Part shown: positions 44,405 through 53,918 of the stretch, in pieces
How positions within the stretch are numbered: the stretch's first letter is position 1
Layout of the letters: each line of letters starts with the position of its first letter
From: CAZPQN01 sp964588795
GTDB lineage: Bacteria; Fidelibacterota; UBA2242
DNA: 64,000 bases
Direction of reading: 5' to 3'
Assembly: GCA_964588795.1 (NCBI GenBank)
Contig: CAZPQN010000002.1
Coordinates: 1 to 64,000 of the forward strand
Position numbers and translations under genes: made by a program
The notes under the pieces: model-generated
Seen by the model: the letters and a program-made list of their open reading frames with translations, nothing else
The model's database searches: none
What the model was told of the DNA's origin: nothing

Positions 44405-46966
44405 TTAGTCTTCAAACCAATGAATTAATCCGTCTTCAAACGGATGTTGCAGTGCGGGATGTTTGGGAATTATGCGGATTGTGTATCCATTCAATCCGCT
44501 TTCCCACTGCTTAATTTTACCTTTATAGATAAATTTCTTAGAATCGCTGACCCGCTCAAGTTTCATTGAAACGAAATTGCCGTCCATGATAACACCTGCA
44601 CTGCTGACCCGTCCGTAGTAAATCTGAACGTCCACGTCATCGGCAGAAATGCCATCGAGATAGATTTCGACTTTGACTTCCAGGGCACTTTTAACCGAAA
44701 GACCATCTATTGTACCAGCTTCGACGTTCAGGAGCCGCAATGAATCCCAGTTATCCCGCATTTTCTGTTTCCAATGCGCCAATTCCTTTGCGACTTTATA
44801 ATTGTCGAGCCCCAGGGTTTCGGTGCGTTTCGCCGCTGGGTAGTAGAGCTTTTCAGTATATTCACAGACCATTCGGTTGGAATTGAAAATTGGACAAATA
44901 TCAATCAACGCGGCTTTCATCATTTTGATCCATTCACGGGGTAAATCATCGCTGTCGCGCTGATAGAAAGCCGGAATTATCTCGTTTTCCAGAACATTAT
45001 AAATGATATTGGCTTCCTGACGATCCCAGTAATCGAGATCAGTGTAAACATCACGGGTTCCGATAGCCCAGCCAATCCCCGGACGATAAATTTCATCCCA
45101 CCAACCATCAATTGTACTGAAATGTAGTACCCCATTAGCGGCGGCTTTCATACCGCTGGTACCGCAGGCCTCGAATCCCCGGCGAGGAGTGTTCATCCAT
45201 AAATCACAACCCTGAACCATATACCGCGCCATGTTCATATCGTAATTTTCCAAAAAGGCCACTCGTTGGTAGAATGGCTCTTCGTGGGATAGCTTTAGAA
45301 TACGGCGGATGACCTGTTTACCCCCTTCGTCACGGGGGTGTGCCTTACCCGCGATGATGATCTGAACCGGAAAATCCTTATTGTTGAGTATTTTGGCCAA
45401 ACGCTCGGGATCCGTAAACAGTAGATAAGCTCGTTTATAGGCGGCAAAACGGCGAGCAAACCCAATCGTGAGCGTATCGGGACTCAATACATTTTTCACC
45501 CGTGAGATCATGTGCTGGGGTTTACCTAAATTGTAGTATTGCTGGATTAACTGTTTACGGGCGAAACTCACCAGGCGTTCCCGCCGACGTTGGTGAGTAT
45601 GCCAGAGTTCGCTGTCCGGTATTTTGTCAATTTTTTTCCAGATGGCCGTGTCAGCCGGTTCACGGTGCCAGTCGGGACCTAAATAGCGGTCGTAGAGCTC
45701 CGCCATTTCCTGCGAAACCCAGGAGCTGTGGTGCACGCCGTTGGTCACAAAATCGATGGGGATTTCGGTCGTGAGAACCTCGGGCCATAGGTGCTGCCAC
45801 ATCTGCTGCGCTACTTTCTGATGCAGTTTGCTGACCGCGTTAATATGACTGGACAGGTTGATTGCCAGGATCGCCATGGAAAAGTGCTCGGTCTCATCGT
45901 CGGGGTCACTGCGTCCTAAAGTCAAGAGGTCATCGATTTCGATTGCCATGTCCTGACAATACTCGGCAAAATAATACCGGATTAAATCCGGCGCAAAGAT
46001 GTCAATGCCCGCCTGAACCGGTGTATGCGTGGTGAAAACCGAACTGGCCTTAATGACTTCCAGAGCTTCAAAAAAGGTTAACTTGTTATCTTTTACAATA
46101 CTCCTGATGCGCTCCAACCCGGAAAACGCAGAATGCCCTTCATTCATATGGCTGATATAACACGGCGTCTTAAGAGCCTTTAAGGCTTTGACACCACCCA
46201 TACCCAGAATAATTTCCTGTTGCAGACGGGTTTCTTCATTGCCGCCGTACAATTCAGCGGTCAGCTTGCGGTCTGCTTCGTTATTTTCCGGAATGTTTGT
46301 ATCCAGCAGATAAAGCGGAATTCTTCCAACCCTCGCCCGCCAGATACGCAAATATACTTTACGTCCTGGAAAGGTTACGTCAATCACTAATTGACGCCCT
46401 TTGCTATCCCTGACCAATTCGAGCGGTAAATTGTAAAAATCATTGACCGGATACTGCTCTTCCTGATAATCATCAATATTGAGTTTTTGCTGGAAATACC
46501 CAAACTGATAGGATAAACCTACGGCATGCAAAGGCAAGCCTAATTCCGAGGCGGATTTGAGATGGTCCGCAGAGAGAATTCCCAAGCCGCCGGAATAGAC
46601 CGCTAAACTCTCGGTGATACCGTATTCCATCGAAAAATAAGCAATATCCAGATTATGATTGAATTTGCCGGTCTTCTGAAACCAGTTGGGGATCGTCAGA
46701 GATTGGCGGAATTTATCAAGCACTTTTTGGAGCTGGTACACATAACTATCATCCTGAGCCCGGATATCCAGGACTTCCTGTTTGATACGGCTGAGGAGAG
46801 CGACGGGATTGTGCCGTGTTTCTTCCCACAAATCCATATCCAAGCGACTGAAAAGATCGCGAGCATCGGAATTCCAAGTCCACCAGAGATTATAGGCGAG
46901 TTCTCTTAAGCCTTCCAGCTTCTTTGGCAAGATCGGCGAAACAGTGAAGAACTGTATGGGTTTCAT
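44405..46966 (-). CDS. glgP: Alpha-glucan (glycogen) phosphorylase
   Basis: Enzyme of 853 residues of the TIGR02094 type. The N-terminal DUF3417 domain (FTVSPILPKKLEGLRELAYNLWWTW) is followed by AYFSMEYGITESLAVYSGGLGILSADHLKSASELGLP, HMNEGHSAF, FTTHTPVQAG and FVTNGVHHSSW. The PLP lysine lies in CGTSGMKAAANG (near 615). It releases glucose-1-phosphate from storage glucan. The extra C-terminal ~110 residues (DVDVQIYYG...) form a beta-rich domain usual for this subgroup. It diverges from the HAD phosphatase gene. Confidence 0.92.
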   Translation of the reverse strand: MKPIQFFTVSPILPKKLEGLRELAYNLWWTWNSDARDLFSRLDMDLWEETRHNPVALLSRIKQEVLDIRAQDDSYVYQLQKVLDKFRQSLTIPNWFQKTGKFNHNLDIAYFSMEYGITESLAVYSGGLGILSADHLKSASELGLPLHAVGLSYQFGYFQQKLNIDDYQEEQYPVNDFYNLPLELVRDSKGRQLVIDVTFPGRKVYLRIWRARVGRIPLYLLDTNIPENNEADRKLTAELYGGNEETRLQQEIILGMGGVKALKALKTPCYISHMNEGHSAFSGLERIRSIVKDNKLTFFEALEVIKASSVFTTHTPVQAGIDIFAPDLIRYYFAEYCQDMAIEIDDLLTLGRSDPDDETEHFSMAILAINLSSHINAVSKLHQKVAQQMWQHLWPEVLTTEIPIDFVTNGVHHSSWVSQEMAELYDRYLGPDWHREPADTAIWKKIDKIPDSELWHTHQRRRERLVSFARKQLIQQYYNLGKPQHMISRVKNVLSPDTLTIGFARRFAAYKRAYLLFTDPERLAKILNNKDFPVQIIIAGKAHPRDEGGKQVIRRILKLSHEEPFYQRVAFLENYDMNMARYMVQGCDLWMNTPRRGFEACGTSGMKAAANGVLHFSTIDGWWDEIYRPGIGWAIGTRDVYTDLDYWDRQEANIIYNVLENEIIPAFYQRDSDDLPREWIKMMKAALIDICPIFNSNRMVCEYTEKLYYPAAKRTETLGLDNYKVAKELAHWKQKMRDNWDSLRLLNVEAGTIDGLSVKSALEVKVEIYLDGISADDVDVQIYYGRVSSAGVIMDGNFVSMKLERVSDSKKFIYKGKIKQWESGLNGYTIRIIPKHPALQHPFEDGLIHWFED

Positions 46967-47108
46967 TACGCTCCTTGTCTATAAAAAACCTGCCAAACTT
47001 AATCATTCATCACTTGCAGAGCAAATTATCCAAGCCCAGCTTCAGTCCGGCACTAAATGGTGGACAATCCTGGTTGGCAAATACTTTCATCCTGATTATA
47101 TTGTCTTG

Positions 47109-47792
47109 ATGAACCATTATCAAGGCATTTTTTTTGATCTCGACGGTACGTTAGTCAATTCTGCCCCGGACATCTGGACGGCGACCAATCTCACCCTGCA
47201 AGAGCTTGACCTGCCACCGATTGATCTCGTCCGATGCACCGGATTTATCGGAGATGGGATCGAAAGGTTGATCCAGCGTGCTATTGCGTACAGCCTAACT
47301 GAAAGTCAATCGCATTTAGTAATTGATTTACCAACTGCCATTCAGCTTTTCAAAGCTTACTATGCTCAGCATCTCCTGGATACGACTCACCTGTATCCCG
47401 GTGTGAAAGAAACTCTGACGCGGCTCACCCAATACCCTCTGGCGGTAATTTCCAATAAATCATTCGATTTCACCGTCCGGATACTTGAATACTTACAGAT
47501 TCAGCCATATTTCTCGTGCATTTTAGGCGGAGATTCATTAGCTGTCCGCAAGCCCGATCCTGGACCTTTTGTTCATGCTTGTAAAAAATTGCATGTCGAA
47601 CCATCAAAAGTCCTGGTCGTCGGCGATAGTGATAAAGACATCCGTGCCGCCCGGGCGATTTCTGCTGCCGTCTGCGCCGTCACCTATGGTTTTCTGTCAG
47701 AAGCTGAATTACAGAAATGGAAACCGGATTATCTGATAAGTTCCTTCGCGGAGCTATGGACGATTTTAAATGGTAACCAATCAGGTATTTAG
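47109..47792 (+). CDS. HAD-family phosphatase, phosphoglycolate phosphatase-like
   Basis: Protein of 227 residues from the ATG at 47109. The longer frame to 46944 overlaps the glgP start and adds 55 residues with no fold features. Motif I is FFDLDGTLV (nucleophile Asp in DLDGT), motif II the Ser/Thr around VISNKS, motif III KPDPGPF and motif IV VVGDSDKDIRAA. The layout matches Gph/PGP enzymes with an alpha-helical cap. The substrate may be 2-phosphoglycolate or another small phosphate ester. The last 12 bp overlap the convergent alr gene. Confidence 0.85.
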   Translation: MNHYQGIFFDLDGTLVNSAPDIWTATNLTLQELDLPPIDLVRCTGFIGDGIERLIQRAIAYSLTESQSHLVIDLPTAIQLFKAYYAQHLLDTTHLYPGVKETLTRLTQYPLAVISNKSFDFTVRILEYLQIQPYFSCILGGDSLAVRKPDPGPFVHACKKLHVEPSKVLVVGDSDKDIRAARAISAAVCAVTYGFLSEAELQKWKPDYLISSFAELWTILNGNQSGI

Positions 47793-48902
47793 GTAAATCC
47801 TCGGAACTCTGTTTGATACGGCGCAACATAGTTCGTAGGCAATTGTACCGATTTCACTGGCGACTTTGGTCGCCTGCAGGGAACCTGAGGGTGTATCGCC
47901 CCAAAAAATGACCGGCTCACCGGTCAAGAATTTATCATCGCCGAGATCCACCATCGTTTGGTCCATGGTAATTGTCCCGACGAGAGGATAGGTTTTATTC
48001 CTGATCAGAACCCTGCCTTTGTTAGTGAAAGCCCGCATCAGGCCATCCGCATATCCGATGGGTAAAACAGCGATATTAGTTACGCGCGTAGTAGTATACC
48101 GCCGTCCGTAACTGATATTGCAACCAGCCGGCACGGACCGAATTTGAGCGATGTGGGTTTTCAGCGTCATGACCTGCCGCAAGGCCAATGACGCTGTAGT
48201 TTCGGTAGATGGAAAATGCCCGTACAAGGCAATCCCGGGACGGACTAAATCGAAGTATGCCTCCGGTAGGTCAAGGATTGCCCCGCTGTTGGCGGCATGA
48301 ATTAATGGTATTCGTATTCCTTCAGCACGCAAATCGTCGATCAACCTATTAAACGATTGCAGCTGTTGAATCGCATAAGATTTATCTTTAGTATCAGAAG
48401 TAGCGAAATGAGTATACAAACCTTCCACGAACAGATGAGATTGCTGACAGGCATATTTGACCAGCGACAGGGCTGACTGGATGAATAAACCTACACGTCC
48501 CATGCCAGTGTCCACCTTAATATGCACTGTAGCCGGTTTACCGCTTCCTGCGGCATATTTCTGGATTGTCTCGATGTCGTCCGGACGTGTTATGGTCAAG
48601 GCAAAACCATTATTGACCGCCAATTCCATCTCATCTGGAAACAGTCCGCCGAAAATTAATATTTCGCCCTTAATTCCGGCCTCATGGAGTTCGAAAGCTT
48701 CGCTTAGCCGGGCAACTCCAAATAAGTGGACACCCTCGTCATTGAGGCACCGTGCGACTGGAATCGCCCCGTGTCCGTAGGCATTGGCCTTGACGACCGC
48801 CATGACTTTTGCTGGTGCGACCCGTTCGCGGATTTTGTGATAGTTGTACCGCAAATGGTCGAGGTTTATTTCAGCAATCGTGTATTTTTCCTGAAAAGGC
48901 AT
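47781..48902 (-). CDS. alr: Alanine racemase
   Basis: PLP enzyme of 373 residues that makes D-alanine for peptidoglycan. The cofactor lysine is Lys38 in MAVVKANAYGHG; VHIKVDTGMGRVG and ALYGHFPS are further barrel motifs. The catalytic Tyr is in NISYGRRYTT, and the C-terminal domain ends with VPRIYLN. Full length. It is followed 3 bp upstream by the deoxyribosyltransferase-like gene on the same strand, in a compact run down from polA. Confidence 0.93.
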   Translation of the reverse strand: MPFQEKYTIAEINLDHLRYNYHKIRERVAPAKVMAVVKANAYGHGAIPVARCLNDEGVHLFGVARLSEAFELHEAGIKGEILIFGGLFPDEMELAVNNGFALTITRPDDIETIQKYAAGSGKPATVHIKVDTGMGRVGLFIQSALSLVKYACQQSHLFVEGLYTHFATSDTKDKSYAIQQLQSFNRLIDDLRAEGIRIPLIHAANSGAILDLPEAYFDLVRPGIALYGHFPSTETTASLALRQVMTLKTHIAQIRSVPAGCNISYGRRYTTTRVTNIAVLPIGYADGLMRAFTNKGRVLIRNKTYPLVGTITMDQTMVDLGDDKFLTGEPVIFWGDTPSGSLQATKVASEIGTIAYELCCAVSNRVPRIYLNT

Positions 48903-48905
48903 TTA

Positions 48906-49370
48906 TTATCGACCGTATTTTGCCCGTAATGCTTGCTGGAGTTGCGGGAAATCGGGATAGATCGCGGTCGTGCATCCCAAAATCCAGCCACTTATTTCAC
49001 GAACCGGCAAAGTCGTCACCATATAGACTGGGATATTTCGGTAGAAAGCGACGGTCAATTCGCCGTACGTTCCCCCCCCTTTCATGGCATACACGTCCCA
49101 TAAACAAATGATGTAATCAATCTCGTTCATGAGCGCCTGCAGGTCGCCGCGGATGAGCTTTCGTACGATCGCCTGAAAACGCGGCAGGTCGGATTCCTTG
49201 TAGGTACGGAATGTCGCCAGCTCAGCTGGAGTGAGATATTTATTTTCCTCGACGAGTGGATTATAATAGGTATGCCCTAACTCAGCCTGTAAAAATGCCA
49301 CCATGGCCTCACGCCAGGCCTGGCCGCGGTCCGGAGCATGTTCTATCGCCCCCGCTAAATAGGCTTTCAT
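48906..49370 (-). CDS. Nucleoside 2-deoxyribosyltransferase-like protein
   Basis: Small protein of 154 residues. It begins MKAYLAGAIEHAPDRG with a strand-loop like the KxYLAGP start of the nucleoside 2-deoxyribosyltransferase fold. AIVRKLIRGDLQALMNEIDYIICLWD and KGGGTYGELTVAFYRNIPVYMV follow, with the conserved GTxxE (here GTYGE) active-site element. It could exchange bases on deoxynucleosides or hydrolyse nucleotides. The substrate is not known. The start overlaps the stop of the ABC permease gene by 4 bp (ATGA). Confidence 0.65.
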   Translation of the reverse strand: MKAYLAGAIEHAPDRGQAWREAMVAFLQAELGHTYYNPLVEENKYLTPAELATFRTYKESDLPRFQAIVRKLIRGDLQALMNEIDYIICLWDVYAMKGGGTYGELTVAFYRNIPVYMVTTLPVREISGWILGCTTAIYPDFPQLQQALRAKYGR

Positions 49371-50110
49371 CGCTGCAGTTTCCTACGAAAAAGATAGGTT
49401 CCACCGATAAAGATAAAAATATTCAAAACCACTACATATACCAGGGTAAATCCATTTATGGTATTGTTAATTGTTATACTTTTACTCCCTTCGATGCTGA
49501 CCGCCGTAGGCAGTAATGCGATCAACCAGTGCCCCACGCCCGTTAGATTCCCGACTGGGTAAAAGAATCCAGATATAAAAAACAATGGAATGATGACTAT
49601 CAGTAGGCTTAGGAAAATAAATTTCGGCCTGAAAAAAACACTTAAAATTAGCCCCAGCTGGATAAATAGCGCCAGACAGAGCCAGAGATTGACCCAGAAC
49701 AGTAACAGTATTCCAAATGAGAAATATACTCCACTGACCAGCATCAGGGTCACTGTTATCAGAACTAATAAAAGTACACTTTCTGACAGGATATTCAGCA
49801 CTAAATTTAGGTACAGCGAATTGACTTGAAGTCCAGCGGTCCGGAAAGTAGTCAGTATCCCGCCGGCCGAGTGCTTGCCTATTTCACCACAAGCGATTCC
49901 TAACGTAGATGTAATAATCAAAAAGGTTATGATCACACTGAAAAAATACACCCGGCTATCATGTCCTTGTATGACTGGTACTAAAGTACCCAACATTCGG
50001 TTAATACCTTGATCGAGAATAAGTGCGGCAACGATGACCAGTACAGCTCTGATTATGATTTGTTTATATTGCAGTCTCCAGTAATTCTTAAGCATGATCC
50101 AGGTTGTCAT
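49367..50110 (-). CDS. ABC-2 type transporter permease
   Basis: Integral membrane protein of 247 residues with six helices (around 20-40, 52-72, 103-125, 132-152, 166-186 and 220-240), the ABC-2 pattern. The loop after helix 5, FISGFFYPVGNLTGVGHWLIALLPTAVSIEGSK, is typical of exporters of the NodJ/DrrB kind, which often carry drugs, lipids or glycans. It lies 6 bp downstream of the ATPase gene, and the pair forms the transporter. Substrate unknown. Confidence 0.8.
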   Translation of the reverse strand: MTTWIMLKNYWRLQYKQIIIRAVLVIVAALILDQGINRMLGTLVPVIQGHDSRVYFFSVIITFLIITSTLGIACGEIGKHSAGGILTTFRTAGLQVNSLYLNLVLNILSESVLLLVLITVTLMLVSGVYFSFGILLLFWVNLWLCLALFIQLGLILSVFFRPKFIFLSLLIVIIPLFFISGFFYPVGNLTGVGHWLIALLPTAVSIEGSKSITINNTINGFTLVYVVVLNIFIFIGGTYLFRRKLQR

Positions 50111-50116
50111 AATTCT

Positions 50117-51037
50117 CTATTCCTCATCTGTCAACAGACGATTTAAAAATTCATCAATGCGCATAATTTGGCCTCGGATACCGACAATGTCGTGAAGATC
50201 GGTTTCGTGCATGATTTCTATAAAATCCTGCAAGGTTTCAGTCTGGACCCGAATGGTCAACCCAAAATCCTGAATTGTATGAATTTTTCGTGCCGTACTG
50301 AGTTTGGTGATTTTCTGCGGACTGGCCTTCTGTAGTTCCAGTTCGGCGGTAAAAGGAACCTCGATTTGCGTCAGCATTTTTTCGATGGTACCGTCAAAGC
50401 GCACCATTCCCTTATCGAGAACGATCCAGCGGTCGGCGATGGTCTGAATTTCATTGAATTCGTTGGAAGCCAGCACAATTGTTTTAGTCTGCTTTACCTC
50501 GGATAAATATCTTAACAGCACCGCCCGAGCATGATAATCCAAACCCAAAGTTGGTTCGTCTAAAATCAGGATTTCCGGGTCGGCCAGTATGATTAGTACC
50601 AAATCCAGGCAGCGTTTTGTACCCCGGGCATAAGTGACTGGAGCATTGACCAACTCCTCGGTAAGATTGAAATCCCTAATGAAAGAGTTGATCCGGTCCT
50701 GAGCTTTACTGATGGAAAGTCCCAGCAATTCTGCTCGCAATCTGATATTATCCCAGCCTGAAATCCAGGGATCATGCATGTCGTGATCCGGCAGATAGCC
50801 AACGATTTGACGAAGATCAGGATTGACCAATAAGGTATCTTCGCCATTGATAAAGACATTACCGGCATCGGGCATTAACATCGTTGCCATCGTTTGCAGG
50901 AGGACGGTTTTGCCCGCTCCGTTTCGACCGATAACGGCGAAGGTTGAACCTTTTTCGATGCCTAAATTCAGATTACTTAGAATATAGTGCTTATGAAAAT
51001 GCTTACTGACATTCTTTAAAGTGATTGATGCTTCCAC
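50117..51037 (-). CDS. ABC transporter ATP-binding protein with an altered H-loop
   Basis: Protein of 306 residues starting with GTG that overlaps the polA stop (TAGTG). Walker A is GRNGAGKTVLL (about 37-47), the signature region is YARGTKRCLDL in place of LSGGQ, and Walker B is ILILDEPTLGLD. The H-loop His is replaced by Asn (IVLASNEFNEI; normally xxxSTHxxxE). Exporters of the ABC-2 group often have YSxGxxQ-type signatures, but loss of the switch His is unusual and may slow or alter ATP hydrolysis. The C-terminal ~80 residues form an accessory domain. It pairs with the following permease. Confidence 0.8.
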   Translation of the reverse strand: MEASITLKNVSKHFHKHYILSNLNLGIEKGSTFAVIGRNGAGKTVLLQTMATMLMPDAGNVFINGEDTLLVNPDLRQIVGYLPDHDMHDPWISGWDNIRLRAELLGLSISKAQDRINSFIRDFNLTEELVNAPVTYARGTKRCLDLVLIILADPEILILDEPTLGLDYHARAVLLRYLSEVKQTKTIVLASNEFNEIQTIADRWIVLDKGMVRFDGTIEKMLTQIEVPFTAELELQKASPQKITKLSTARKIHTIQDFGLTIRVQTETLQDFIEIMHETDLHDIVGIRGQIMRIDEFLNRLLTDEE

Positions 51038-53727
51038 TAATGCGCCTCATACCATGAATTGCCAACACCAACATCTACCCGAATAGGAACCCGCAGGGGC
51101 AAAGCCTGTTCCATTTCTGTGGCTACGAGCGTTTTAACTATCTCTATCTCTTCATTTGGAACTTCAAACAGCAGTTCGTCATGTATCTGTAAAATCAACA
51201 TGCTCTGGAGTTGCTTTTCGTTCAATAATCGCTGAATGCGGAGCATGGCGATTTTGATCATGTCCGCGGCAGTGCCCTGGATCGGCATATTGATCGCCAT
51301 ACGTTCAGCCGCTTCCCGAATGTTACGGTTTTCACTGTTGATGTCCGGAACATAACGCCGACGACCTGATAGGGTGTGCACAAAACCTTGTTCACGCGCC
51401 GCGGTAAGGGTCTGCAAGATATAATCGTTGATGCCGGGATAGGTCCGGAAATACTGTTCGATCAGCCGGCTGGCGTCACCACGCGGGATACCCAGTTCTT
51501 CCGACATCCGAAAAGGACCGGCACCGTACATGATCCCAAAGTTGACGACTTTGGCAACCCGACGCATCTCCGGCAGTACCGCCTCTTCCTCGACACCATA
51601 AACTCGAGCGGCTGTCCGGGTGTGAATATCAACGTTCTCCGCAAATGCTCTCACCAGTTCCGCATCACCGGACAAGTGCGCCATAATGCGCAGTTCGATT
51701 TGAGAATAATCGGCGGATAGCAGTTGCCAACCGGATTTCTGGGGAATAAATGCTTTCCGGATTTCACGCCCAATTTCGGTCCGCACAGGAATATTTTGAA
51801 AATTCGGATCACTACTGCTCAGACGTCCGGTCGCCGCGACTGTTTGATTAAACGAGCTGTGCACACGTCTGGTTTGTGGATTGACTAATTGCGGCAAAGC
51901 GTCCAGGTAAGTACTCTGCAACTTGACCAGTCCGCGGTATTCCAGCACGGCATCTGGTAACGCATGTTTATTGCGCAGTTTCTCGAGCACCGTAACATCG
52001 GTCGAGTAGCCCTTGATTTTGGGCAGATTCAATTTGTCAAACAGGATCTCGCCGAGTTGTTTGGGTGAGTTGATATTAAATTCTACACCGGCAATTTTAT
52101 ATATCTTCCCAATCACCTGCTTGATCTGCCCATCGAGCACTGAGGACATTTTTTTGAGGAGTTCTATGTCCAGGAAAACACCATTTTCTTCCATCTGCAT
52201 CAAAACGGGCACCAAAGGCATTTCGATATCACGAAAGACATCCCAGGTCTGGTCGGCTTTTAATTTTTCTTCAAAAATCGGTTTCAATTGAAAGGTCACA
52301 TCAGCATCTTCAGCGGCATAAAATGTCACTTTTTCTACCGCGACCTCGTCCATCCTGATCTGCGTCTTGCCCTTGCCGATAAGTTCTTCGATCGGTTGCA
52401 TCTGATATTTCAGATACTGCTGGCTGAGTTTATCCAACTTGTAAGATCGGGCATCAGGCTGGATTAAAAAAGCCGCCACCATCGTATCAAACAGGAAGCC
52501 TTGGAGATTGATTCCGTGACGCTTTAGAATAAGCATATCGTATTTCAGATTCTGCCCGCATTTGCTAACCGATTCATCCTCTAACAAGCCTTTTAAAAAG
52601 GTCAAATAATGCCGATTATCGGTCTCGGCAAACAGCTGCCCGGCCGCTGCCGGAAATTTGATGGGTACGTAGTAGCCGGTATTGGCCTGAAAGCTCAACG
52701 CAATTCCGACGATCTCGGCAACGTGAGGATTTAGTGCATTAGTTTCCAGATCCACTGCACAGGCTCCCGTTTCCCGAATTTTTCCGATGAGCGACTCCAA
52801 TTCAGAAACCGAATTGATTGTTTGATAATTCTTTACCGGTCGCACTTCTTCCGGGGCCGGTTCGGATCGCAGTAAAGAAAAAAACTCCAACTCGCGATAA
52901 AGTTGGGTTAGCTGTTCCGTGTTTTCCGCTTTAATAGCCAAATCGGTAATATCAAGGTCGAGTGGAACATCGGTCTTAATCGTCGCTAACATTTTCGAGA
53001 AGCGTGCTGATTCGGCACCTTCCCTGACCAGCTGCGCTATTCGGGGATTGCCGATCCGGTCAGTATTGGCCAGAATCGCCTCAAGCGAGCCAAACTCAGC
53101 CAATAAGGGTTGGGCTTTGGCGGGGCCGATCCCGGCTACGCCCGGAATATTATCCGAAGAATCGCCAGTCAATGCCAGATAATCGGGAACCTGTTCAGGC
53201 AGGATGCCCAGTTTTTCGATGACCTTCTGACGGTCAATTATTTCTTCTTCCTTCTGCCAGTTGCCAGGTTTGTAAATATAAATATTGCCATCAAGCAATT
53301 GCATGAAATCCTTATCGCCCGTAACGATATAGACGTCCATACCCGCGCTCTCAGCCTGGCGCGCCAGTGTTCCAATGACATCGTCGGCTTCGAAACCCGG
53401 TTTCGTCAGCAGAGTAATATTCATCGCTCGTACAACATCAAACATAATCGGAAATTGAGTCACCAGCTCCTCAGGAGTTGGCGGGCGTTGGCTCTTATAT
53501 TCGGCGAAGGCGGCATGCCGGAAGGTTTTTTCCGGTGCGTCAAAGACGACCCCCAGGTAATCCGGTCGAATCTCATGGGCAATTTTTAAAAGAGAATTAA
53601 CGAAAACAAAGGTAGCACCGGTCGGCTGGCCTTTGGAGTTCGTCAACCGATTGCGGATTGTCCCAAAATAGGAGCGATACGCTAACGCTGAACCATCAAT
53701 CAGAAATAAGGTCGCTTTCTTTACCAT
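51037..53727 (-). CDS. polA: DNA polymerase I
   Basis: Protein of 896 residues. The 5'-3' exonuclease domain (1-290) has LFLIDGSALAYRSYF and TGDSSDNIPGVAGIGPAKA. The 3'-5' proofreading domain (about 310-505) retains its motifs: AVDLETNALNPH (Exo I), CGQNLKYDMLIL (Exo II) and YAAEDADVTF (Exo III). The polymerase domain has motif A (SADYSQIELRIMAHLSGD), motif B (RRVAKVVNFGIMYGAG) and motif C (LQIHDELLFEVP). All three activities therefore look intact. It stands alone as the first gene of the run down to alr. Confidence 0.95.
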   Translation of the reverse strand: MVKKATLFLIDGSALAYRSYFGTIRNRLTNSKGQPTGATFVFVNSLLKIAHEIRPDYLGVVFDAPEKTFRHAAFAEYKSQRPPTPEELVTQFPIMFDVVRAMNITLLTKPGFEADDVIGTLARQAESAGMDVYIVTGDKDFMQLLDGNIYIYKPGNWQKEEEIIDRQKVIEKLGILPEQVPDYLALTGDSSDNIPGVAGIGPAKAQPLLAEFGSLEAILANTDRIGNPRIAQLVREGAESARFSKMLATIKTDVPLDLDITDLAIKAENTEQLTQLYRELEFFSLLRSEPAPEEVRPVKNYQTINSVSELESLIGKIRETGACAVDLETNALNPHVAEIVGIALSFQANTGYYVPIKFPAAAGQLFAETDNRHYLTFLKGLLEDESVSKCGQNLKYDMLILKRHGINLQGFLFDTMVAAFLIQPDARSYKLDKLSQQYLKYQMQPIEELIGKGKTQIRMDEVAVEKVTFYAAEDADVTFQLKPIFEEKLKADQTWDVFRDIEMPLVPVLMQMEENGVFLDIELLKKMSSVLDGQIKQVIGKIYKIAGVEFNINSPKQLGEILFDKLNLPKIKGYSTDVTVLEKLRNKHALPDAVLEYRGLVKLQSTYLDALPQLVNPQTRRVHSSFNQTVAATGRLSSSDPNFQNIPVRTEIGREIRKAFIPQKSGWQLLSADYSQIELRIMAHLSGDAELVRAFAENVDIHTRTAARVYGVEEEAVLPEMRRVAKVVNFGIMYGAGPFRMSEELGIPRGDASRLIEQYFRTYPGINDYILQTLTAAREQGFVHTLSGRRRYVPDINSENRNIREAAERMAINMPIQGTAADMIKIAMLRIQRLLNEKQLQSMLILQIHDELLFEVPNEEIEIVKTLVATEMEQALPLRVPIRVDVGVGNSWYEAH

Positions 53728-53918
53728 AAACTATCGGAAAATTTCACCAATAGTCGGCAAATTGCCAAGTGATTTGATAGGATTCCTGCTTGGGCTGTTT
53801 CCTTCCGTCCCTTACAGCAAAGAAAGGCGTCTTGGACTGGGCTTACTCGAAAAATGCTGAACCATTAAGATGACCAACTCCTCGAACGCGTTTACCTGCA
53901 CGGACTCTGAGACAGGTA

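Noticed and set aside
53110..53589. 159-codon frame antisense to polA
   Set aside because: Covered by the intact 5'-3' exonuclease domain of polA; no independent signals.
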